Below are positions 1-8,308 of a stretch of 15,315 nucleotides of DNA, piece after piece. The notes under the pieces were generated by a model. It was not told the DNA's origin, did no database searches, and worked only from the letters and a program-made list of their open reading frames with translations. Source of the DNA: Lachnospiraceae bacterium. GTDB taxonomy: Bacteria > Bacillota > Clostridia > Lachnospirales > Lachnospiraceae. Numbering within the stretch: the stretch's first letter is position 1; every line of letters begins with the position of its first letter. Where the stretch lies: the NCBI GenBank assembly GCA_009774615.1, contig VSOC01000404.1:1-15315 (forward strand), written 5' to 3'. The position numbers and the translations under genes are program-made.

Positions 1-436
1 CAGAAAATAAATCATCGGTTGGCTCAGTTAGCGGCTTAGCCAAGACTGAACAACCTCAAATTTTACCGAATCATTGTGATTGGAAACCTGAGAAAATTTC
101 CATATATATCCATAACTATCCTGATTATCAGCAATATTTGCAGAGTAGAGTGTACTAATAGTGTACTTTTGGGGAAGCTGGCGGCAATCAAGAGAAAATG
201 GATTTGAAATATTTGTCATCCGTTAGAGTTTTTTAACTGCGATGATTTGTGTCTTTTTACCAAATGTGCGTCCTATTCAACAGCATTAGAAGGACTCTTA
301 GACAAACACCCTTGAAGTACTTATGCACCGCATGATGAGAGACACGTTGCGTGAGAAAGATGTCGGAAACAATAGTTCGTTTGAATCAATTCGCAGATTT
401 TTAGGATTGCATACCGTTAATCTCACGAAAAATAGC
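1..436. other. left flank without a convincing gene
   Basis: No recognisable gene lies in this stretch. The - strand has a 63-codon open frame (219 to 28) of unremarkable composition with no recognised motif. The + strand has a 38-codon open frame (323-439), rich in Arg and Met at its start, preceded in frame by seven more sense codons after a stop at 299-301; it could be a short peptide or the 3' remnant of a decayed gene. No tRNA gene or long direct repeat that would mark an attachment site was found. I regard both short frames as unproven and do not annotate them as genes. Confidence 0.4.
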
Positions 437-444
437 TAACTTTG
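437..444 (+). promoter_or_regulatory. candidate -7 box for the restriction operon
   Basis: TAACTTTG matches the Bacteroidetes sigma -7 consensus TAnnTTTG exactly. A convincing -33 TTTG is not visible at the usual spacing, so the promoter is only probable. A transcript starting about 5-10 nt downstream would carry a leader of about 140 nt before mod, including a small perfect palindrome (GCATC-T-GATGC at 453-463), an ACGG/CCGT mini-hairpin near 492-506 and the terminator-like hairpin at 523-584. Confidence 0.45.
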
Positions 445-522
445 CAATATAAGCATCTGATGCGAAATGACCAAGAATATTACAACGACATAACGGCGAA
501 AACCGTAAAACAAAAACATTGG

Positions 523-584
523 AAGCTCCAACGTAGTCGCTTAAAGGCTTTGGTCGGCCTCGTATAGCTACGCTGGAGTTTTTT
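523..584 (+). terminator. terminator-like hairpin just before mod
   Basis: CTCCAACGTAG (526-536) pairs with CTACGCTGGAG (568-578) with one A-C mismatch. The flanking AA/TT pairs and a G-T wobble extend the stem, and six T residues (579-584) follow directly. The loop holds a nested AGGC/GCCT hairpin (545-548 with 557-560). This is the form of a Rho-independent terminator, yet the mod start codon lies only 7 nt after the T tract. It could end a short upstream RNA or act as an attenuator in the mod leader; the sequence does not separate these. Confidence 0.55.
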
Positions 585-591
585 AATAAAT

Positions 592-3048
592 ATGGCGGCT
601 CTTGATGACCTCATAAATAAGATTGATAATCCGGAGTTAAAACTTCAGATGCAACACGTTGTACGTAAGCTTCTCAAACAAAAGAAGTTTGGACTTGTAT
701 TTGAGGATCATCTCCCCGAATCCACCATCCTTCAAGAACGGGAGGTTCGAGTCGGTTTAACCGTGACCTACAAATCCGAACCACTCAAAGAACGTTTTTT
801 TGTTCGAGCTATCAACAACGACATAGCTGAGTGCATCTCATTGAATGATACGACTTTGACTCGTGCAATCCCGATTGGCGATTTGGTGCCGTTCGCCACT
901 TTCGGAGAGCCTATATATCCGTATCTACAAGTTCAAGATACTATATCAACAGCCCCCGATAGTCCGCTGTGGCATTCTCTTATTCAGGCCGACAATTACC
1001 ATGCACTACAACTGCTTGCCTATCTATATCCCGGCAAGGTTGACTGCATCTATATCGACCCGCCCTATAACACTGGCGCTCACGATTGGAAATACAACAA
1101 TGACTATGTAGACAGCAACGACTCATATCGTCATTCCAAATGGCTCTCTATGATGAAGAAGCGTCTGTTGCTCGCGAAAAAACTTCTCAATCCCGCCGAC
1201 TCAGTCCTTATCGTCACCATTGATGAAAAAGAGTACAACCACTTAGGTTGCTTGCTTGAAGAATTGTTCCCAAATGCGTCAACCCAAATGATTAGTACGG
1301 TAACTAACCCCAAAGGTGTTAACCGTAATGGATTCAGAAGATGCGATGAATATGTTTATTTTGTATTGTTTGGAAGTGCCGTTCCTCAGAGGTTAGAGCT
1401 TTCTGCTGAATGGTCTCCATCAACAAAGAAGGATTCTAATAAATCGAAAAAGAATCTTACACCAGGATGGACATCTATGATGAGAAGGGGGTCACATTCA
1501 TCAAGATGGGAAAGAGAGGACCTTTATTATGCCATATACGCAAATCCAGATACTAAAACGATAGAGCATATCGGCCAACCCATTCCAAGTGATCATACTA
1601 AGGATGACGAAATTGCAGGTTTAGTTCAGATCAGACCCATCAGAACTAATGGTGATTTAGGGCGTTGGCAAGTTGGGCCTGACGAATTAAGGCGTAGAAT
1701 TAAACAAGGACGAGTAAGATTGGGCTCCAAAACAGATTATGGATACGTTGTTAATTATTTACCTGATGGAGAATACTCTAAAATCTTAAATGGACAGTTC
1801 TCTATTATTGGATATGCAGATGACGGTTCTATTATGGCAACACAATCTATTGAGATTGATGACGAGAGCTTGGCACCTTCCTTATGGAAAGTAGCTTCGC
1901 ATGATGCTTCTGCAAACGGTTCTACGCTTATCCGAAAGTTTTTATCCGATAAACGCTTTGAATACCCTAAATCGTTATACGCTGTCCACGACACACTCCG
2001 TTTCTTCGTCGCCAACAAGCCCAACGCATTGATTGTTGACTTCTTCGCAGGGTCAGGCACCACGCTTCATGCCGTCAATCTCCTTAATGCAGAGGACGGC
2101 GGAAGCCGTCGCTGCATAATGGTAACGAATAATGAGGTGGGAGAAACCTCTGAAAAGGATTTGACGGCTAAAGGCTTCAAGCCGGGAGATGAGGTGTGGG
2201 AAAATCTCGGCATCGCCCGTTATGTCAACTGGCCGCGTACAGTGGCTTCCATCACCGGCCTTGATGTCAAAGGGCAACTGATTAAGGGCGAATATCTTAC
2301 ATACCTGACTACCGAAAAGGAATCTAACCGTCGTTTTCAGCAAATCTCTTTTGTCAATGATTTTTCTTCTCTCAGTCTATCCGAGAAGAAAGACCTCGTG
2401 ACTGTACTTTCCAAAGGGTCTATTGCGAAATCAAGCGTGGAAGACGATGCTTCATATATCATTGACAATGACTCGGCCATCGCAATTCTGCTTGATGAAG
2501 CATCTGCGTCCGATTGGCTTGAAGAACTTGAAGGACAGAACGGGATTCGCGACTTCATTATCTGCACCGCCGACAAAAAACTTTTCAACTCTCTAAAAAA
2601 GAGAATAACAGAATTGCTCGGAACTTTCAAGGAGCAAGTACCTCTGACATTGCCAATGTCGGATGGATTCAAGGCAAACGCCATCTTCTTCAAGTTGGGT
2701 TTTCTCGACAAGCAAGCCGTCCAGATGGGTCGACAGTTCACTGAACTTCTTCCGCTACTGTGGATGAAATCGGGAGCTTACGGCGCATGCCCTCAGATAA
2801 GTTCCGATTCTATTCCGGCAATTCTTATTCTGCCACAGAATAAGTTCGCTGTGCTTACCAACGAGAACGAGTTCGGTGCTTTCTACGATGCATTGGTTAC
2901 TGCCAATGACATCGAAACAGTATATATCGTCACTGACTCTGAAAGAGGTTATCGCGAAATGGCGGCTCAACTCAGAGTACGCAACAGCTATCAGCTCTAT
3001 CGTGATTATCTTGATAACTTCACCATCAACACGAAAGGCTCAATATGA
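592..3048 (+). CDS. mod: type III restriction system DNA methyltransferase (Mod)
   Basis: Predicted N6-adenine methyltransferase and target-recognition subunit of a type III restriction-modification system. The motif order is that of the beta class: catalytic DPPYNTG at residues 156-162, then a long specificity region, then the AdoMet-binding DFFAGSGTT at 483-491. The N-terminus with FGLVFEDHLPE (33-43) matches, from memory, a Mod subfamily paired with large DEAH helicases, which supports the ATG at 592; no Shine-Dalgarno sequence is visible, as usual in this phylum. At 818 residues it is longer than EcoP15I Mod (about 645) because of a C-terminal extension (about 560-818) of unknown function. 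Codons for residues about 249-376 favour AGA/AGG for Arg, whereas both flanks use CGN, so the recognition region looks exchanged. The stop overlaps the res start by 4 nt (ATGA), implying coupled translation. Confidence 0.93.
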   Translation: MAALDDLINKIDNPELKLQMQHVVRKLLKQKKFGLVFEDHLPESTILQEREVRVGLTVTYKSEPLKERFFVRAINNDIAECISLNDTTLTRAIPIGDLVPFATFGEPIYPYLQVQDTISTAPDSPLWHSLIQADNYHALQLLAYLYPGKVDCIYIDPPYNTGAHDWKYNNDYVDSNDSYRHSKWLSMMKKRLLLAKKLLNPADSVLIVTIDEKEYNHLGCLLEELFPNASTQMISTVTNPKGVNRNGFRRCDEYVYFVLFGSAVPQRLELSAEWSPSTKKDSNKSKKNLTPGWTSMMRRGSHSSRWEREDLYYAIYANPDTKTIEHIGQPIPSDHTKDDEIAGLVQIRPIRTNGDLGRWQVGPDELRRRIKQGRVRLGSKTDYGYVVNYLPDGEYSKILNGQFSIIGYADDGSIMATQSIEIDDESLAPSLWKVASHDASANGSTLIRKFLSDKRFEYPKSLYAVHDTLRFFVANKPNALIVDFFAGSGTTLHAVNLLNAEDGGSRRCIMVTNNEVGETSEKDLTAKGFKPGDEVWENLGIARYVNWPRTVASITGLDVKGQLIKGEYLTYLTTEKESNRRFQQISFVNDFSSLSLSEKKDLVTVLSKGSIAKSSVEDDASYIIDNDSAIAILLDEASASDWLEELEGQNGIRDFIICTADKKLFNSLKKRITELLGTFKEQVPLTLPMSDGFKANAIFFKLGFLDKQAVQMGRQFTELLPLLWMKSGAYGACPQISSDSIPAILILPQNKFAVLTNENEFGAFYDALVTANDIETVYIVTDSERGYREMAAQLRVRNSYQLYRDYLDNFTINTKGSI

Positions 3049-5900
3049 AAGTCCAGTTATTCCCTTTTCAGCAAACAGCATTAGCCAAAATGCGCAAACA
3101 GGCGCATCAGGCTCTTTCGTTGTATAATATCGACACCGAACATCCCCCACAAATAATTTCGTTTACCGCACCGACCGGCGCGGGCAAGACCATTATCATG
3201 TCAGGGCTGTTGGAAAACATATACTTTGGCGACGAAATTCTTCCGGCGCAACCTAATGCCGTCACCATATGGCTCAGTGATGATCCCAATCTCAACGAGC
3301 AGTCAAAAGAAAAGATTGAGACACGTGCTGACAAATTCACACTTGGTCAATGCGTAACCATCTCGGAAGATTCTTTTGACTGCGAAGTACTTGAAGATGG
3401 GAAAATATATTTCCTGAATACTCAGAAGCTATCCAAGACAGGCAAACTCACCAGGCATTCCGATAGCCGACAATACACTATTTGGGAAACTCTTCAAAAC
3501 ACTATTCTCGAAAAGAGCGACCGATTATACTTCATCATAGACGAAGCCCATCGAGGTGCAAAGCCTTCGGAGTCAGGCAAAGCTACATCTATCATGCAGA
3601 AATTCATACTCGGAGATGAGAGCGTAGGATTGTCGCCCATGCCTTTGGTTATCGGCATGAGTGCCACCATAGAACGTTTCAATAGTCTTATCGGCAACTC
3701 GAACTCTACCGTCCACAAGACGGCGGTTTCTCCTACCGAAGTAAGACGGTCGGGATTGCTCAAAGAGTGGATTATCATAAACTATCCCGATCAACAGATT
3801 GCCAACAAGGACATGGCGGTTTTGCAGGCAGCAACCGATGAATGGCGAGACAAATGGAAACGATGGTTTGTGTATTGTCAGGAACAACACTACGCCCACG
3901 TTTACCCGATAATGCTTGTGCAGGTAGAGAACGGCACTGCCGGACGCATATCCAACACCGATTTGGCTGACTGTATCAGCAAAATAGAATCTCGCGTCGG
4001 CACACCGTTCAAAGACGGTGAGATAGTCCATGCTTTCGGGTCAAAAGGCAACCTTGAAATCAATGGTCGCAAAATTCCTTATGTAGAACCTGCTTCAATC
4101 GCAGGCAACCGTGATATAAAAGTGGTCTTTTTCAAAGACTCACTTTCCACTGGCTGGGATTGTCCGCGAGCTGAAACCATGATGTCGTTCCGTCGAGCTT
4201 CCGATTCTACCTATGTAGCACAGCTATTGGGTCGAATGATTCGCACTCCTATGCAGATGCGCATCGAAAAAGACGAGACCTTAAACGATGTAAAGCTTTT
4301 TCTGCCTCATTTTGATAAAGATACTGTTTCTTCCGTTATCGAAGCTCTTAAAAATATTGAGGGGGGAGAATTACCCTCTGATATCTCTGGGCAACAGATA
4401 GGAGGCGGAAACACACAAACGCTCACCGTACATCGCCCAACGCCTGTGACAACATCCGCACAGCCTGTGGTGATTGTTTCATACGCGAACCAAAGCACTC
4501 CGCCTCATGTTGCCGTTTCGTCTCATCCACAAGCGACATCGCAGGTTTCTCCACAAACTGGTGTGTCAAACTCTGAGACTGCCTCAAAGGACAGCAACGT
4601 ATTTAATGAAGCGAGCGACTTTAATGAAACCAACGTGTTTGATACACCAAGCACTAACGATGTCGCACAACCCTCGCTCGCAAGTTCCGGCGAAAACGTT
4701 GCTGTTTCTGCCGAACATGATACGTTTGCGAGTGCGCCCATTGCCTCGTTTGACAGAGTATCTGTCATGGAGGCTATAAACGACATGGCACTGCTCAACT
4801 TCTCCGTTCGCCCTATACGTATAAAAGATTACTTTTATTCCTATTTCGCACTCTGTCGTCTGTTGGTCCAGTCAGAGGTGAAAACAGATGCGTACACCAT
4901 TGCTGTCACTGAAATAGGCGATTTTATCGAATCATACATAAGCGAACTGAAATCTCGTGGCGAGTATGACAGTCTTGTCAAAAAGGTGCAGGAGTTCAAG
5001 ATGGCTTCTCAGATTTTTGATGCCCTCGGCGAAAGTATCGAAAATCAAGTGAGTAGCAACCTGTTCACGACAACCGACTCCGACATAGAGCGTCAGTTCA
5101 ACCTTGCCGAATCGAAACTCGGCAGTGAGGGGATAGGAAATAAATACGTTAACCGAGACGCTGATTTATTCAACCATACACAACGGAAAATTGATGTTAT
5201 CCTATTCGCTTCCAATTCCAATGAATTGGAGAGGATGCAACAATTTTCTAAGGGACGCTTCTATAATCTTAAGGATATGTTTCGTCTTACTTTTGCTCAC
5301 ATGGAAGAAAAATGGCGCAAAAGATACGAGAATATCGTTGCTGACGGCGACCCTGTCAGTCAGAAATCATTCCACCTTCCTGATTATATCTCCATTCAGT
5401 CAAGCGAAGACGGAACGTCTTTCTCTGACCATCTCTTTGTAGACGAAGCGATCGGCGCGGCCACCTTCAAACTCACTTCCTGGGAAGATAAGACACTAAA
5501 AGAAGAACAGCAAAGAGATGACTTCGTAACATGGCTAAGAAATCCAGCCCGCGGGTCATGGGCGTTGTGTATTCCTTACGTCATGAATAACGAGAACAAG
5601 GCAATGTATCCCGATTTTGTTATCGTTCGCAAAGCGAATGACAACTACGTTCTCGATATTCTTGAACCGCATAACTCATCACTCAAAGACAATTTGCCTA
5701 AGGCAAAAGGTCTTGCCGAATACGCGCAGCGAGAACCTAAAATAGGTCGCGTGCAGCTTATCCGCCTCGTCTCTGCGCATGGTGTTGATAAACTTGTTCG
5801 ATTGGACTTGAACAGTTCCCTCGTTCGCGAGAAAGTGATTCAAGCTAATACAGAAAGTGAGCTTGACCATATCTTTGATATAGACGGGATTGTTGAATAA
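3045..5900 (+). CDS. res: type III restriction enzyme Res subunit (SF2 helicase/nuclease)
   Basis: ATP-dependent translocase and nuclease partner of Mod. SF2 helicase motifs are in order: Walker A APTGAGKT (42-49), DEAH box (166-169), motif III SAT (206-208), motif V-like SLSTGWDCPR (366-375) and motif VI QLLGRMIR (393-400). Residues about 450-570 form a Ser/Thr/Pro/Ala-rich, probably disordered linker with little predicted fold. The C-terminal nuclease region has WLRN (830-833), YPDF (855-858) and DILEPH (871-876). In EcoP1I/EcoP15I the second half of the nuclease motif is (D/E)xK; here the Lys position is occupied by His. I recall EPH recurring in this Res subfamily, so it may be a family variant rather than a loss. 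At 951 residues it is close to the usual size (about 970). It overlaps mod by 4 nt and the two products should act as one complex. Confidence 0.92.
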   Translation: MKVQLFPFQQTALAKMRKQAHQALSLYNIDTEHPPQIISFTAPTGAGKTIIMSGLLENIYFGDEILPAQPNAVTIWLSDDPNLNEQSKEKIETRADKFTLGQCVTISEDSFDCEVLEDGKIYFLNTQKLSKTGKLTRHSDSRQYTIWETLQNTILEKSDRLYFIIDEAHRGAKPSESGKATSIMQKFILGDESVGLSPMPLVIGMSATIERFNSLIGNSNSTVHKTAVSPTEVRRSGLLKEWIIINYPDQQIANKDMAVLQAATDEWRDKWKRWFVYCQEQHYAHVYPIMLVQVENGTAGRISNTDLADCISKIESRVGTPFKDGEIVHAFGSKGNLEINGRKIPYVEPASIAGNRDIKVVFFKDSLSTGWDCPRAETMMSFRRASDSTYVAQLLGRMIRTPMQMRIEKDETLNDVKLFLPHFDKDTVSSVIEALKNIEGGELPSDISGQQIGGGNTQTLTVHRPTPVTTSAQPVVIVSYANQSTPPHVAVSSHPQATSQVSPQTGVSNSETASKDSNVFNEASDFNETNVFDTPSTNDVAQPSLASSGENVAVSAEHDTFASAPIASFDRVSVMEAINDMALLNFSVRPIRIKDYFYSYFALCRLLVQSEVKTDAYTIAVTEIGDFIESYISELKSRGEYDSLVKKVQEFKMASQIFDALGESIENQVSSNLFTTTDSDIERQFNLAESKLGSEGIGNKYVNRDADLFNHTQRKIDVILFASNSNELERMQQFSKGRFYNLKDMFRLTFAHMEEKWRKRYENIVADGDPVSQKSFHLPDYISIQSSEDGTSFSDHLFVDEAIGAATFKLTSWEDKTLKEEQQRDDFVTWLRNPARGSWALCIPYVMNNENKAMYPDFVIVRKANDNYVLDILEPHNSSLKDNLPKAKGLAEYAQREPKIGRVQLIRLVSAHGVDKLVRLDLNSSLVREKVIQANTESELDHIFDIDGIVE

Positions 5901-5921
5901 TTATAATTACAGAATAATCCA

Positions 5922-8273
5922 ATGTTTGAAAATTTCAAAAAAATAACAATCAAAGGAGGCTGTTTTAGTTCAGACACCGAATTAGAACTTTTTAATAAAG
6001 AAGCTCTTAGTGTTATTTATGGTCGTAATGGAAGTGGTAAAACCACAATAGCCCATTGCATTGGTGAATTAGTAAAATCGGAAGAAGAAAAAAACGCTGA
6101 TTTTACTGTGACTTCATATGAATCAATAACGATAGACAAGAGGGATTCAGTATTTATTTTTAATGAAGATTTTGTGCGAGACCACGTTAGAGTGGAGAAT
6201 GATGGTATAAACACCATTATTATGCTGGGAGAACAGGTTGAGTTAGACGAGTTGATTGCGGAAAAGAAAAAACTCCTCATTGGACTTAAAGAAGAGTATA
6301 TCAAATTGGAGGAGGAACGAAAAAGACTAGACAATGCTAAAGATAATATTTCGCCGTTATATTATTATAATTTAATACGAGATGCGCTTCGTGCGGATGG
6401 AGGATGGGCTGATACTGATCGAGATATAAAAGGGAATACAGTAAAAAGTCGAGTTTCCGAAGATTTAGTCCACACTTTGTTGGGTCTTACTGAACCAATA
6501 GAGAATTATGATACTTTGCGCAGCCGAGTAATCGACAATCTAAATCTTTATAAAGAGTCTGAAGATGCCCAAGAACTGGATTGGGTTAGAGATAATGTAT
6601 CACTACCTGAAGGTCTTGAACAACTAAATGAATTGTTAATAAAACCGTTGGATACGCCTAAGTTGACAGACCGTGAACGTAGGCTTTTGGCTTTATTAAC
6701 ACAGCATCCACAGTATTCAACAGACGAAACCAAGCGAATGATGGCAGAAAATTGGCCTTTCTGTCCTATGTGTTTGCGTGAAATAACAGAATCTGACAAG
6801 AATATCATTGCCCAAACTTTAACCTGCATATTGAATGAAGAGGCAAATCAATATGAAGCATTGCTACGCGTTGAATTGGAGAAGTTTTCCATGATTGGAA
6901 CATCTCTTCCGACTTTTAGAGGCAGCTTAAATGAACGGGAGTTGAAGAGTGCGCAAACAGCAAAGACAAATCTTAATTCCATCCTGCATAAGATACAACA
7001 AATAATCATTCAACGTAAGAATGACATTTACACATCTCTAATAAATCCATTCTCGGAAGAAGACTATTTAGCATATAAAAGTTCTGTTACTGCATGGGAA
7101 AAGGCTTTGGACGCTATGGAGCTATGCGTAAAGCGCTTCAACGATTCCGTTACTAAACGGAATAAGTTATATAGACAGTTACGGATAGATAATAATTTAT
7201 TGGCGAGAAAACAACATTCAGCATTATTGGCTAGTTACAAACTGGCTAATGAATATAGTGAAAAAAATCAAGCTCAAATAGAATCCAAGCGTAAAGAGCA
7301 GGAGACAATTCTGCTAGAAATCAAATCACTAATTTCCCAGAAAGAGCGTACGGATATAGCATTAGACTATATTAATCAAGAATTACAATATGTATTTTTC
7401 AGCAAACGTAAGGTGATGCTGGAACCAGGCAATGGCTGTTATAAACTTCGGATTAATGGCAAAGCTGTTAAACCAAAGAAAATTAGTGTCGGAGAAAGAA
7501 ATGTATTAGGATTATGTTACTTTTTTGCTAAGCTGTTTGGTGGCAAGACAGTAATATCCAAATACACTTCTGAATATCTTATTGTGATTGATGATCCGGT
7601 ATCAAGTTTTGATTATGGCAATCGTGTTGGAGTTATGTCGTTGCTGCGATTCCAATTCGGAAATATCCTTAAAGGAAATTCTAACAGTCGAATATTGGTC
7701 TTATCTCATGATTTACAATCAATTTTTGACCTTATGAAGATTCGTAATGAAGTAACCGATAAAAAAGATCCCACTTTTGTTGAGTTAGTAAATCTCAGTC
7801 TAAAAGTACATAAGTTAAAGAACGAATATAAAAAATTATTGGAGAGCGTATTTGAATACGCTTCTTCTGCGACAACATTTGACTCTGATGATATTCGTGA
7901 TATTAGTATTGGAAATACTATGCGAAGATTACTAGAAGCTTTCTCCAGTTTTTGCTATGACATGAACTTTGAAAAAATGCTTAGAAAAGAGGATATTCTT
8001 TTAGAAATCCCAGAAAATAGACGGAATTATTATGGAAATTTCATGTATAGGCTCACTCTAAACTCTGAAAGCCATATGGAAGAGAATATCTATACCCTTA
8101 ATGGAATTACTGCAAGATTCACAAAGGAAGAAAAGATCCAAACAGCAAAGAGCATACTTCTCTTTTTGCAATATATAAATAAGCCGCATCTTAATGCCTA
8201 TCTCTCTGAACATATGGCAGAGATTGAGAGTTGGAAAGCAGATGAAGAGGAATGGGTTCTTCCAACAATATAA
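5922..8273 (+). CDS. RloC/PrrC-like ABC ATPase, probable anticodon nuclease
   Basis: A 783-residue AAA_13/SMC-like ATPase. Visible motifs: Walker A GRNGSGKTT (34-42); an FNEDFVRD segment (80-87); coiled-coil stretches (about 106-140 and 400-475) flanking a CPMC motif (281-284) that resembles the zinc hook of RloC; ABC signature SVGE (522-525); Walker B LIVIDDP (553-559); and H-loop SHD (595-597). Near the C-terminus, R668-x3-E672 and H718 fit the R-E-H triad of the PrrC/RloC anticodon nucleases, although the E-to-H gap of 46 is longer than in PrrC. RloC is known to be encoded in restriction loci and to cut tRNA anticodons, so a back-up suicide role behind Mod/Res is inferred. It starts 21 nt after res, probably in the same operon. 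The gene is clearly more AT-rich than res (28% GC in one sampled 60-nt line against 52%), suggesting separate acquisition. An SMC-like ATPase with another effector remains possible. Confidence 0.82.
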   Translation: MFENFKKITIKGGCFSSDTELELFNKEALSVIYGRNGSGKTTIAHCIGELVKSEEEKNADFTVTSYESITIDKRDSVFIFNEDFVRDHVRVENDGINTIIMLGEQVELDELIAEKKKLLIGLKEEYIKLEEERKRLDNAKDNISPLYYYNLIRDALRADGGWADTDRDIKGNTVKSRVSEDLVHTLLGLTEPIENYDTLRSRVIDNLNLYKESEDAQELDWVRDNVSLPEGLEQLNELLIKPLDTPKLTDRERRLLALLTQHPQYSTDETKRMMAENWPFCPMCLREITESDKNIIAQTLTCILNEEANQYEALLRVELEKFSMIGTSLPTFRGSLNERELKSAQTAKTNLNSILHKIQQIIIQRKNDIYTSLINPFSEEDYLAYKSSVTAWEKALDAMELCVKRFNDSVTKRNKLYRQLRIDNNLLARKQHSALLASYKLANEYSEKNQAQIESKRKEQETILLEIKSLISQKERTDIALDYINQELQYVFFSKRKVMLEPGNGCYKLRINGKAVKPKKISVGERNVLGLCYFFAKLFGGKTVISKYTSEYLIVIDDPVSSFDYGNRVGVMSLLRFQFGNILKGNSNSRILVLSHDLQSIFDLMKIRNEVTDKKDPTFVELVNLSLKVHKLKNEYKKLLESVFEYASSATTFDSDDIRDISIGNTMRRLLEAFSSFCYDMNFEKMLRKEDILLEIPENRRNYYGNFMYRLTLNSESHMEENIYTLNGITARFTKEEKIQTAKSILLFLQYINKPHLNAYLSEHMAEIESWKADEEEWVLPTI

Positions 8274-8308
8274 AAGACCTAAGAAAGACTGATGATGCTT
8301 ACTGCCCT

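Noticed and set aside
592..760. Phase-variable simple repeat at the start of mod, as in some pathogens
   Set aside because: No homopolymer or tandem short repeat capable of shifting the frame is present in the promoter or early codons.
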